A stretch of 64,000 nucleotides of DNA from Cannabis sativa (taxonomy: Eukaryota; Streptophyta; Magnoliopsida; Rosales; Cannabaceae). The stretch lies in contig NC_083607.1 in assembly GCF_029168945.1 (NCBI RefSeq), positions 34,829,257 to 34,893,256 of the forward strand. The letters are read 5' to 3'. The position numbers were made by a program, and so were the translations under genes. This document shows, piece by piece, positions 25,563 to 36,915 of the stretch. Below the pieces are notes generated by a model, which saw nothing but the letters and a program-made list of their open reading frames with translations, ran no database searches and was not told the DNA's origin. Each line of letters starts with the position of its first letter. Position 1 is the stretch's first letter.

Positions 25563-25563
25563 T
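25550..25563 (+). promoter_or_regulatory. polypurine tract of Tekay-1
   Basis: AAGGGGGGGATAGT lies directly before the 3' LTR start at 25564 and would prime plus-strand DNA synthesis. It overlaps the end of pol. Confidence 0.85.
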
Positions 25564-27777
25564 TGTAAAGCCCGCTTAGTTAATTTGGAAATTAGCAGTT
25601 GTTTATGTTTAATTATGAAATTATTTAAAGCTATTTAAATAATTTATTACTGTTATTTATGGAATTCAGAAATGCATGATTATGTCATCAGTAGTTTTTA
25701 TATTTTGCATTTCCGGTGTCCGGTATTTTGGAACTCGGCGTTTGGCTCAGTAGAAATCACAACTTAGTATGTTAGTAATTTGGGGACGGGTTTTAGACAT
25801 TGGGAATGTCGGGAATGGCCGGGAATTTAGAATGTCCCAAAAATACCCCTTTAGTATGATTTTCATGATTTTATGGTGGAGGGGCAAAATGGTCTTTTTG
25901 CCCCATTAGTGTTTTGTCTTTTAATGACTTTTTATTTGAAAATTTAAATGTTTAAGTGTTTAATTGTTGGCTGAATAAAATGGGATTTTATAGCTTTTAT
26001 TTCATTTTTTTCCCAAACTTAGAAAAATTACATTTTCTCAAAGAAAACTCTCTCAACTCTCTCTCTCTCTTTTCGGCCATTTGAGGCAGCTTCAAGGGTG
26101 ATTTTTCCTCTTCAATTTCAAGTAAATTTCAGCTAGTTAGTGTGTCTCTAATCAAGGTAATTCTTGTCTAGCTTTTTCTAATTAGTTTCCTTGAGATTTT
26201 TTATGAAAATTGATGAAATGCATGCTTGAATAGTTGTTGTTGTTGCTGCTGAAATCTGGTTGTTGTTCTGAGTTTAAGCATGTTAGATTAGGGTTGTTTA
26301 AGTGATTTTGAAAGCATATTGGATAGATTGTTAAAGCTTTGAATTTTCTATGCAAAAATGTGGTTTTTGGAGGAAAATATAGTGATTCTGTTATTGTGTT
26401 GTTGCTGTAGTTTCTAATAGTTTTCAGAGGTGATTTCATGCATATTTGAGTAGAATTAACTAGGTTTGAATGCATGTTTGTGGGAATTGCTCAAGTTTGA
26501 GTTTAGAACTCAAAGCTTGAGCTTTAATGGTGATTTTTGATTCTGTGGTTTCTGGGTTAGTTTGAGGCCTTAGAAATGTTCTAGGGAAGGTATAGAACAG
26601 GTCTGGAAAGTTTGGAACCATTTGGGGTTGAATTGGTCGAGTTATGAAAAATTTGGTTTGCTGCCTGCGAGGAACCGGAATTCCGGTTGTGCATCCAGAA
26701 TTCCGGATGAGGGTTCAGTAATTCCCAGAACCGGAATGCCGGTTGGGGAATTTTTCAGAACCCTAGTTTTCCTCGTTTTTATGTGTTTAGGGGTATTGCC
26801 ATGCTTTTTATCGATAGGAAACTTTTAGTTCTAAGTTTTAGTCCCCGGGAAGTGATTTAGCGTGTCACTTATAGCGTTGTGATTTTTATGGTTTAGGAGC
26901 CAGTAATCCGCCGCTCAGCTTCAGTTCCAGTCAGGTTGACCGGCACACCTGAAATCGGAATCCAGGTAAGATTAGTATAACAGTATGCATATGTAGATTA
27001 CATGTTTAGCGTGCATGTTGGAAGCCTGCTAGATTACATTAGTTATGTATATAGGCTTCGAACCATCCAACCCTGTCACGTCGGTACAGGATGGAGTATG
27101 ACCAGCAGCCGGAGTATGACCGGTTTGACCGATCAGGCTGACATTTGGTTGGTGGTTCAGTGCTATTGACCTATCCTGTCGGTACAGGCTGGAGTATGAC
27201 CAGCAGCCGGAGTATGACCGGTTTGACCGATCAGGAGGATATTTGTTAATAGTACCGTCCCTGTGAACGTTCAAAACTCAGTACCATGTTGGACATGGCA
27301 GTAGTGGCTCAGTACCATGTTGGACATGGCAGTAGCGGGACTCAGTATCGTGTTGGACACGGCAGTTAGAATTATGTATGATATTATTATGCTTTTCTTA
27401 CTGAGTCTGTCGACTCACAGTTTATGTTCATGTGTAGGTAAAGGCAAGGCTATAGCTGATGGACCGTGAGCGAGCTTATGAGATTGTACATGTCGGGGCG
27501 GTTAGGCCTGGAGCGTACGATCCTTGGGACAGCAAGGCTGAATTTTTGTAACTGGTCGTTAGACGACTTTTAATTTTATGTAATAGTTAAACAGTTAAAA
27601 CTTTTGTAAATATTTTTATAATCGGGATCCCGAGTCTTTTGTAATATGGTTTATAAGTTTAATTAAAAAGCAAAATTTTAATTAATCACGTTTTTCCATA
27701 AACCTCGTTGATTAGCAACGAGCTGCACAGTACGTTTAAAAATCACGTAATACGCCTAAGTTAGTTAGGGTGTTACA
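25564..27777 (+). repeat. 3' LTR of Tekay-1
   Basis: Same limits as the 5' LTR (TGTAAAG to GTTACA). It lacks about 20 bp of the palindromic repeat near 26730. At about 26900-26945 it reads CAG where the 5' LTR reads CGG or CGA. AATAT follows at 27778-27782. Confidence 0.94.
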
Positions 27778-27782
27778 AATAT

Positions 27783-30064
27783 ACTTAATAAAATTGTACC
27801 AAAATTAATTATTTAAATAATTAATTTCACAAAGTATAATATTTTCCTATTTAAATATTAGAAATAATAAGTAGTCTAGAAATTACTATCTAGAAAATAT
27901 CTTATTTGACTAAGTATCTTTTCAAAATTTGAAAAATATCTAATTTAAGTTATTTAGAAAAAATCTAAAACTTAAATAATTTCAAATCTAGATTTAATTA
28001 AATATCACAAATTAAGTTGTAACCACTTAATTTGAAGATATCTTTTTAAAGTTAATATTTGAAAAGATATTAACCAAAAAATATCTAAAATATTCCATTT
28101 TAAGTTAATATTTGAAAAGATATTAACTTAAAAAATATCTTAAGAATCTTTAATAACTAATGCCTAAGATTCCTCAACTTGATTTAAAATTTAAATCAAA
28201 TATTCAAATTTAAGTTAGATAAGAAAAATCAGTTGTTACAACTAATTTATAACTTAAATAGGAATATTTAATTAAATAAGCTCCAGAAAGAATCTTAGTT
28301 AGTTAAAATTCTATATTTAATTAAATACAACAAAAATACAAATAGTTTGTCTAGAATTAATATCTAAACTAAAAGTGTTTTTCTTAAAATCAACTTTAAA
28401 ATATTAAAATGAAAAATACATTTTCATATATTTTAAAAGTTAATTATGTTGCTAATTCAATTTTATTAGGTCAAACTAATATAATTAACCTAGTACAGTT
28501 ATTCAAATCAGGCAAATGGGCCTTCACAATTGGGGTAGTTCATGTGAGGGGGTGTTGGGTTCAGTATGTCGTACCCACTTCTATGGCTCCCAACTCTCAC
28601 ACAAGGCCCAAAAGAGAGGAATTTAACCTTAAAATGAATAACTGTTATTAATTGAATAGGTCCAATAACTATATGGACCTAAATAAAATCTATCATGGTG
28701 TGACATTTTATTTAGGAACAACCTATATGTATCTATATTAAAACAAAATAAACATATAGGCTCACACAGGCACACTTTGGATGGATCCTATCATGTTGCT
28801 AGGTTATACACAGATGAAAGAAGATTGTAAAATATACCTGTTACAAATTATTAACTTGACCAAGGGAGCCATCAGATCATTAGATCTGGCAAAAAGTAAC
28901 CACGGCTATTTGCAATCAAGTAATAATAGGTTTTCAAAACTTACACACAAGCTAAAAACACATACTCTTGCAACAAGGTTAGCTGGATAGTTGGAAGTAG
29001 GATTTATTTAATTTTAAATAAATAATTTCGAAAAATAAATAATTAAATAAAAAATATTTAATTAATTTCGAAAATAAAATTTTAAAAAAAAAAAATTATT
29101 TTCGGAAATAAAATTTAAAAAAAAAATTAAAATTAAACCTACTTTTGAAAAATTAGGTTTCAACCAACCTAAATATCATTTCAAAAAAAAATTGCTAACT
29201 ACTTTTAAAAATTAAATGTTATTTTAAAAATAAAAATTAAATAAAAATTAGAAAAGATAAATGAAATATCTTTTCAGATTTTAAATTTAATTTAAATAAA
29301 TAAAATAACAAAATTTAAAAGTTAGCAAAATATCTTACATCTATTTAAAATTACATGATTATAAATATTTTATTTTAAATTTAAATAAGGTCAAAATATC
29401 TAAAAAGATTTAATTTTAAAAAAAATCTTAAAAGATAAGATATTATTAAAAAAAATATCTTAAAAGATAAGATATTTTAAAATATCTTAAAAAGATTTTA
29501 TAAATATCTTATAAAATCTGACCTTAAATTTAAAAAAAAATAAGATAGATTTTTAAGCAAGAAGATAGATATTAATTCTATTCAAATTCAAATTACACTA
29601 ATATCTTGAATTAAATTAAATAAAATATTAAATTAATTCAAAATGATAATTAGAATTGAATTAGGAATAGTAATAGTATATATACAAAATCATACAAAAA
29701 ATTGGAAGTTAATTACATGAAAAAGCATGAAAAATCGAAGAAAAACGAAAAAATTCGAAACTGTACGGACAGATTTGCGATCGCAGGAAAAAGTCAGCAC
29801 AGCCCCGATTTTTTCAAATCTTCCAAAAATCATAACTAATTCAAATAAAATCCAAATTAAGTTCTATAAAAGGCTAACTTGCTTAATTTTTTCCATACTA
29901 TCCAATAAAAATAATTCCAGAGATAAAATCGCAATTATTTTTGACGAAAATTTAACAAACATCAATCAATCATCAAATAACACTCAATACAGCATGATAC
30001 CATCCAAAGAACATACAAACAATTGTTTTAAAGTCCAAATTTCATGAAAGTAAATCAATTACCA
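27783..30064 (-). other. AT-rich leader of reversed copia, part next to its 5' LTR
   Basis: Non-coding and strongly A/T. A conserved GC-richer block at about 28500-28622 matches 11041-11152 of the outer element in reverse. The GC-rich hairpin island found in the outer leader is missing here; the matching place (about 29730-29810) holds a different short sequence. Confidence 0.72.
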
Positions 30065-30078
30065 TGGCTCTGAGGCCA
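30065..30078 (-). promoter_or_regulatory. primer binding site of reversed copia
   Basis: On minus it reads TGGCCTCAGAGCCA, two bases inside the LTR edge at 30081. It is a two-base variant of the tRNA-iMet site. Confidence 0.7.
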
Positions 30079-30080
30079 GT

Positions 30081-32000
30081 TGTTGGGAATTATTTTACCA
30101 GGATCTTAGATCTACTCACAAGTATGTTTATTAACATCCTAAATATGAACTTTCTAAAACGATAAATTAAACATATATAAAGTTAAGAAAACCTTACATT
30201 GATGCAGCGGAATAAATGTCTCCTTCCACTCAGATCTCTAACCCTTGATTCCTTTCTGTATCAGAGTATAATCAAGATCTGAGCCCGAATCTCCTTCTTC
30301 TTCAAGCTTTGATCCTTCACAGTCTTCCAATCTATGATTGAGTTACTGCTTGTTGTGTGTGGGCACTTACTCTTTCACTAGGGTCACGAAAAAGATGAAG
30401 GGAAAAGAGAGAGAGGTATTTCGGCAAAGGTAGAGAGTGAGGAAGGCTCAGTTTTCTGAAGAGAGAAATTTCTGTCAGAAAGCTAATCTGAAAACTTGTG
30501 AAAGCATGTTTTGTGACTGAGCCATCACTTTCTATTTATAGGCAACTACTAGGTTTAGGTTTAGAATTATTTGGCATTAAAATAATGAAAATATTAATTT
30601 GAAAAAGCCTTTTAAGTGGTCGGCCATATGGTGTTAATGGGCCTCACTTAATTTTGCAATTTTATCAAATTTTATCTCTATTTTCTCAAAAACGCCAATT
30701 TTCCAATTCTAACATTTTAAATGCCAAAACTAATTATTTAATAACTAAAATAGATTATTAAATAATATTGTCATTTAATTTAATTATTAATTAGACATAT
30801 AAAGTCCATTAATAAATAAATAAACCTAGAAAACTCTTTTCCTTACAATTTCACCCCTGAATAGTGAAAATTCATAAAATTAGACATAGTCTAACTTTAG
30901 AATTGTAATTGACCAATCACGAATCAATTAATGAGTCCTACAAGCAGAATGTTCTCAACTAGAATGGGGACCATGGATCTATATGCTGAGCTTCCAATAA
31001 GTGAACCAAATTTACCAAGTAAATTCCTACTTATTAATTCTTCGTTGAATCCACTCTTAGAACTTAGAATTGCACTCTCAGACTTATATAGAGCATATTG
31101 TATGTTTCACGATACCAATATACTATCTCATTTAACCATTGTTATAATCTTATTGTGATTTAAAGATCCTCTATATAGATGATTTACATCGAGATGGGAT
31201 TTCTTTACCGTTCTCACCCCTCAATGTATTTTGCCCCTTAAAACACTTAGCTACCTGTAAATGGTGTTTAGTGATCTAATAATTAGTCAGTTAAACAAGA
31301 GCTCATCCATTTACTTCTATTTGCTAAGCTCGAAGGGAATCATCACTTGACTTCTATACACCAGTAGAAGCTATAGATTCCATATTTATGTTCAGCACTC
31401 CCACTCAATCATACTATCATGTTCCCAAAATATACGTATCACCCTGACCCGAAAGTAGGCTTAACTAATAAATCTAAGAACATGAATAGCACTCCTGAGT
31501 TGAGCCCAAGCATATCAGGATTTAGATTCTTTTAATCTTAAGATCAACTACTGATATTGACTTGGAAAGATATGTGTAACGGTAAGTTTGTAATATCTTA
31601 ACTTAGTTGCAATATCGGTCCAGTCCAATGTATACTCCATACATTCGAAACTAGTATACTTTACTAATGTCCTGGAAAGAACATAACACTTACTCCAAGT
31701 GTAAGTATACATCATCGTTGATTATCACATTAGTGTAAATCCAATAACACTGATGAAACAGGGACCAAAACTTTTGATTCATATGATCACAATCACATTC
31801 CACTGTGTTGACGATACTGTAATTGTGAATAAACATATGATCTGGATTTAAATGATTTTGTGTGTATGAATGTAATAAACATATTAAACATATTAAACCA
31901 TTAGCATGTAGAATTCATGCAAACATCAATCACTTCAAATTTCTTATATTGATAACTAATCAGATTGTAAAGAGTTTTATTTAGGGCATAAAACCCAACA
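30081..32000 (-). repeat. 5' LTR of reversed copia element
   Basis: 1,920 bp, TGTTGGGAATT to CCCAACA on plus. TATA on minus is at 30540-30532. It is nearly identical to 12405-14325. CTTTA follows at 32001-32005. Confidence 0.92.
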
Positions 32001-32005
32001 CTTTA

Positions 32006-35000
32006 TTATTAGGATATTCGATCTCCATTGTTGGTTTTACATAGCTATTGTTTTAGTGAGTAATCCTCCGTAATGGAGGAATGTTCATTAGCAAGTTAGC
32101 ACCGTTTAATCTCGAAAGATAAGTAATCTTGTAAGTTTTTTATATAGTTTATGCTCACCCTAATGGTGGCGACTGTATAAGACTTGCAAGAATATGAAAC
32201 AATGGTGGAAGCTCATAAGATAGAATAGCCTTGACTCTCGCCTAAACGGGACAACGCGAATTCAAATCTTGATCGAATAAAAGGTTGCTAGAATGTTTGA
32301 CATTTTAGATGAGCTGACAACTCTATTCAATGAGTGGTAGCTTTGACTCTCGCCTAAACGGGACACTGATATCAGTTTGTTGAAAACCTTGGAAATTATT
32401 TAGGATTGTATGTTTTAGTATTTTCACTTGTCATCCCTACTTGCTATGTGCTTCATAATTTCTGAATTGTGTATAAATTTTTATTGAACCATGTTATTTT
32501 CTATTATTAAACTGTAGTTTAATTTCGAATCTTCATTGTTGGTCTAACTTAGCTTGTTTTTCTAATGAGATGAATCCCTAATGGATTTTTACCATTAGAC
32601 TAACATAATAGTGTTAGATCTCGAAAGATAAATATTGTATATGCAACATCTAGCTGTTCATTAATTGATGACATCTTAGACTAGTATTTTACAATATGAA
32701 ACAAGAAGATTGTATAAATAAGATTACTTTGACTCTCGCTAATCGGAGCATCGTTGGATTCTTATTTAAAACGAAATTATCCTAATTCCTCTTAGCTTAT
32801 TCATTTCGAATCAGCTTAATGACATATCATTGGATGAATGGTCTATAAATCATATAAAGTCTTATTTTCTCTTAAGAAATTAGATGACGCATATGATTAT
32901 ATTCCCGAAATTCTATCCCTAAATGATATAAATCCTCAATCTTAGAAATCTCCTACTTGTATAGGCAAATCATAAGAGTTAGATTAGTAGTGGTGGTCCA
33001 AGAAAGAGTTGCTAATTATACAGTTACACTTTCACAAGTGTTTCATAACCATTTTCTTTCAATGGATTTAAACTGTATGAGTTTAGTATTCTGTGACCAG
33101 AATCCACTTGCACTATTCTAAGAACTCTTTGATGTAACTTAAGTCATCAAAAGATACAACCACATATTTTATCTAAGGCATTTGTATCTTGATCATACTG
33201 GTTTTGACAAGATCATTCTCTGCAAAGAGTTAATATGCCTATATCCACCGAAAGTAATTTCATCTCATTCGCAGATGGATGTACGTTCAGGGGTGGATAT
33301 GAGTTTTCATTGTATTCTTAAAACGATCACTCTAGATTTTACCTTACGCAAAAGAAAGCTGAAATGTTTGAAAAATTTCATGAATTTCTAGCAATGGTAA
33401 GTGGTTAAAGATCTTGCGAACTGATAGGGGTGGAGAAAAAGTTAGTAGATATGCAGTTCAAAGATCATTAATTTGATTTTGAATTATATCCAAACTTTCC
33501 TCCCTGGAAATTCGAGTTGCAAATTGATGATTAGTTACTAGTCGTTGCCTAAATCCTTCTATGGTAATATAATTTCAGAATGATGTAATGGTTGTATAAT
33601 TAATGTAAATCATTACTAGATTCATGGATGACCTAATCGAAATTTTAAGAAAAGCTAGAACTGCTAACCCTGGTTTGCATGTTTGTTAGCTATTTTAAGT
33701 GATTAGGGGTGGAGCATCCCATAGTCATTAGATAAGAAAGTGTTTGTTTAAACAAATACAACTTTTCTAAGAAAATGACTAAGTCTGAAAATAAAGTAGC
33801 AAATAAAGGAGATATTTTTTCTTGATTCCAAAAGTGTTCTATCATCTTATTTTACAAGATGATCCCACTGCCTCTGTTGTCTTAACACAACCGAAGAGGT
33901 CTATACCATTTAGTTTTCTTAGACATAGTTCACTGTACCTTGTCGTAGTGGGAGAGTTTCAAGGAACTCACCTTCTTATAACTTGGAAGATACTAGTGAT
34001 TAAAATCCATTGTGAGTTTAAACAAGTAATGGATTGTCAAGATAAGAAACTAAGAAGAAAGCCAAGAGAACTATGGTTTGATCCATTCACATGGAGTAAC
34101 CTAAAGTTTTCTGTTACAAGGAAATGAAAGGAAATTTTCATTCATAAGTCTATTCAATGGACTTAACAAAACTTCCTGTTCCTAGTATTGTAGGTTTGAG
34201 TTTATCTAAACTTATGGCTTGTGGTATACATGGTAATAACTTACTCTAATGCAAGCAACTTACTTTAGTAAGATGCTGACGCGTTTTCTTTCCAATGGCA
34301 ATCTATAGAAGCTTCACAACTTCTTAGATATAGATATTGTTTATCTAAGGAAAAGTCTCAACTATTCCAGAGAAGATAAAGCCATGGAATAATTTCTTAA
34401 ATCAACAGTGAGAGGTCTCAGATATGCTTTAGTATGCCTGAGACCAGACACCTGCTGTTGAGTGGGAGTAATGAGTAAGTATCAGATTAATCCAGGAGAG
34501 GAACATTTGAAGACAATCAAGTAAATTTTAAGATTAAGAAGAGGAACTATATGTTAGTCAATAAGGGTGGTTTTGAAACTCTTAGACTACACCACATCAG
34601 ATTTCGAGACTTGCATGTGTGCTACAAAGTCTGCTGATGAGATGGTCATTACTTTGGGGGTGGAGTAGTGATTTTGGAGAAGTGTAAAAACCTATCTGAA
34701 ATCTCTTGGTCTACCAGAGAGAGACTGAATGTTAAAAGTTGCAGGAAAGATACTTATTCAGTCTAAGGAAAGTTCTATACTTTTGTGGCACCGTTCCAAC
34801 TTGCCTTAACTACTAGGGTTACTTCCTGAATAACCAAAGAGTACTTGTCAAAAGTATAGTATCCCAAGAGAGTAGACATATAGAGAGGAACTTCACATTA
34901 TCAAGGATTTTGTGATTAAGGAAGAGTAATGGTGGAGAAGAGGTTGGGTTTCATTCAACCTATCAGATCCTATTACGAGGAGTTTACTACTATTACACTT

Positions 35001-35058
35001 GATTGGTATATCAAGGTGTTAATGATTATTTGAAATGCACTTTTTGTTTTATATTAGT
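32006..35058 (+). other. internal tail of outer copia: repeated leader motif plus decayed pol
   Basis: GACTCTCGCCTAAACGGGAC occurs at 32233 and 32345, with a degenerate copy at about 32730. No gag follows. At 33275-33395 a broken frame resembles the copia integrase core. At 34430-34720 pieces match the copia RT/RNase H end: a CIRPD-like word at 34441, a YQINPGEEHLKTIK-like stretch at 34476, and a LGGG-V-RSVK-like stretch at 34650. Frames change often and stops are many. AGGGGTGGA-type words occur at about 33290, 33426, 33704 and 34653, as in the reversed copy. Confidence 0.65.
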
Positions 35059-35071
35059 GCAAGTGGGAGTT
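35059..35071 (+). promoter_or_regulatory. polypurine tract of outer copia
   Basis: GCAAGTGGGAGT precedes the 3' LTR. The same sequence abuts the other copies of the family (minus strand at 14326-14341 and 57314-57328). Confidence 0.8.
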
Positions 35072-36915
35072 TTTTGGGTTTGATGCCCTAAATAAAACTC
35101 ATTTCATATAATCAGATTTACTTATTAATAAAGATCAGAAATTACATTTTATGTTGCATGGTTCACATGATTTATTTCATGATTATATGTATATAATGTA
35201 TGAATTTTTTTTAAGTCCACAACATATGAGTTTGTTAAAGATTATAGTGTTGTCAGCACAGTGGAATATAATCTTTATTATATGTTCAAAAGTTTATTCC
35301 CTGATTTGTCAGAACACTGGATTTAGACTGACATGGTTTAATCAGCGATAGGCTTACACCTTGTAAAAGTGTTATGTCCTTTCTAGGACATTGGCAAAGT
35401 TTACCAGTATCGGATGTATGGAGTATACATCGGAAGGGACCGATATTGAACTTTGATTAGATATATTAAAATTTACCGTAATATCTATTCAATTCAATAT
35501 CACCTGTTGATCCTAGATCAAATGATCTTAATCCTGATATGGTTAGGTTCAATCTCAAGAGTGTTATTCGTGTTCTTTGATTTGTTAGTTAAGCCTTCTT
35601 CTGAGTCAAGGTAAGACGTACATTTTGGGAACACGGTAGTGCAATTGAGTGGGACCGCTAACATAAATATGGAATCTATAGCTTCTATTTGGAAAATAGA
35701 AGTAAAGGATGATTTCCTTCGAGCTTAACCAAACGAAGATAAATGGTGGAGATCTCATTTCACTTAGCTGAAATATCATTTATACAGGGTTAAGTGTTTT
35801 AAGGATAAAATACATTGAAGGTGTAGCGGTAACAGTAGTGCCTTTTCAATGTAGATCATCTATATAGAGGATCATTGATCACATTAGGGTTATAACAATG
35901 GATAACTAATGACGTGTCTATATCGTGGAACATATAGAGCGTTTCTATATGACTGAGAGTGCAATTCCAAGTTCTAAGTGTGGATTCAATGAGGAATTAA
36001 TAAGTTAGGGAATTTACTTGGTAAATTCGGTTCGACTTATTGGAAGCTCGGTTATATAGACCCATGGTCCCCATACTAGTTGAGACCATAGTGCTTGTAA
36101 GACTCAGTTAATTGATTTTAATTAATCAATTAAAATTCTAAAAGTTAGACTATGTCTACTTTATGAATTTTCACTAAGCAAGGGCGAAATTGTAAAGAAA
36201 AGAGATTATTGATTAAGAGACTTTATATGTCTAAATTAATAAATACATTAAATGGCAATATTATTTAATAATTATTTTCAAGTTATTAAATAATTAGAAT
36301 TGGCATTTAAATGGTTAAATTGGAGAATTGGCATTTTTGAGAAAATGGGAATGGAAAATAACAAATGGGAAAGTTGCAAAGTGAGGCCCAATACCCTTTG
36401 TATGACCGGCCCTATGCATAGGAAATTCCATTTGTAGTTTCCATTATTTTAATGTCATACAATTCTAACCTAAACCTAGAGGGTTTTCTATAAATAGAAA
36501 GTGTTGGCTTGAGGAAACACACACATATCTTTGATCACTTTGTTTCACTCAGAAAAAGCCTCACACGCCACCTTCTCTCTCTCTCTTTTCTTCTTTGTAT
36601 TTTTGAAAATCCTTGAGTGATGAGTAGTGCCCACACACATCAAGTGGTATCTTAATCATAGTATGTAAGACTATGGAATTTCTGCATCAAAGAAGGAGAA
36701 AAGAAGATCCAGGTTCAGATCTTGGTGATGCTCTGCTACAGAAAGGAATCAAGGGCTATAGATCTGAACGGAAGGAGTCATAATATTCCGCTGCACCCAC
36801 TGTAAGGTTTTCTAACTTTATATGTGTTTATTTTCATTGTTTTAGAATTCATATTAGGTTGTTAATCCAACATAATTGTTAGTAAATCTAGATCCTGGTA
36901 AAATAATTTCCAACA
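35072..36915 (+). repeat. 3' LTR of outer copia element
   Basis: 1,844 bp. The first bases read TTTTGGG instead of TGTTGGG, so the terminal TG is mutated. It ends CCAACA at 36915, followed by CACTC. The TATA box TATAAATAG is at 36489-36497. Confidence 0.92.

Larger units (their letters stand above)
18360..27777 (+). mobile_element. Tekay-1: chromodomain Ty3/gypsy element (Tekay/Del type)
   Basis: It is 9,418 bp, flanked by AATAT at 18355-18359 and 27778-27782. LTRs are 18360-20594 (2,235 bp) and 25564-27777 (2,214 bp). They are almost identical apart from a roughly 20-bp length difference in a palindromic repeat and a cluster of CAG/CGG changes. A tRNA-Met primer site and a purine tract flank the internal region. 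Gag and pol follow in the usual order protease, RT, RNase H, integrase, chromodomain. The near-identical LTRs make it the youngest layer of the left nest. It has several coding lesions, some of which may be sequence errors. Confidence 0.95.
12405..32000 (-). mobile_element. reversed copia-like element with gag but no usable pol, carrying a Tekay insertion
   Basis: It is flanked by CTTTA at 12400-12404 and 32001-32005. LTRs are at 12405-14325 and 30081-32000 (1,921 and 1,920 bp, very alike). On the minus strand the order is: LTR, primer site, AT-rich leader (30064-27783 and 18359-17540), repeated leader motif, gag (17009-16149), decayed tail (16148-14341), polypurine tract, LTR. The Tekay-1 element at 18360-27777 splits the leader. 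Own length is about 10.2 kb. Gag ends right after its zinc knuckle with no protease, integrase or full RT downstream, so it resembles a gag-only non-autonomous copia. It lies in the outer element in opposite orientation. Confidence 0.9.
5502..36915 (+). mobile_element. outer Ty1/copia-like LTR element, non-autonomous, carrying nested insertions
   Basis: It is bounded by LTRs at 5502-9274 (itself split by a solo LTR) and 35072-36915, with TSD CACTC. Its internal region is 9275-12404 plus 32006-35071, about 6.2 kb. This contains a tRNA-Met-like primer site, an AT-rich leader of about 3.1 kb, a repeated leader motif and a tail with decayed copia integrase and RT/RNase H pieces. No gag is recognisable and no ORF is long. 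It must have moved using proteins from elsewhere. A family member lies in its leader in opposite orientation (12405-32000). The lineage within Ty1/copia cannot be fixed from the surviving coding scraps. Confidence 0.88.

Noticed and set aside
28409..28651. An 80-codon frame in the copia leader
   Set aside because: No family resemblance, AT-rich non-coding setting, and not open in the matching block at 11041.
33822..34127. A 101-codon frame in the outer copia tail
   Set aside because: Composed of decayed pol pieces in shifting frames; not a gene.
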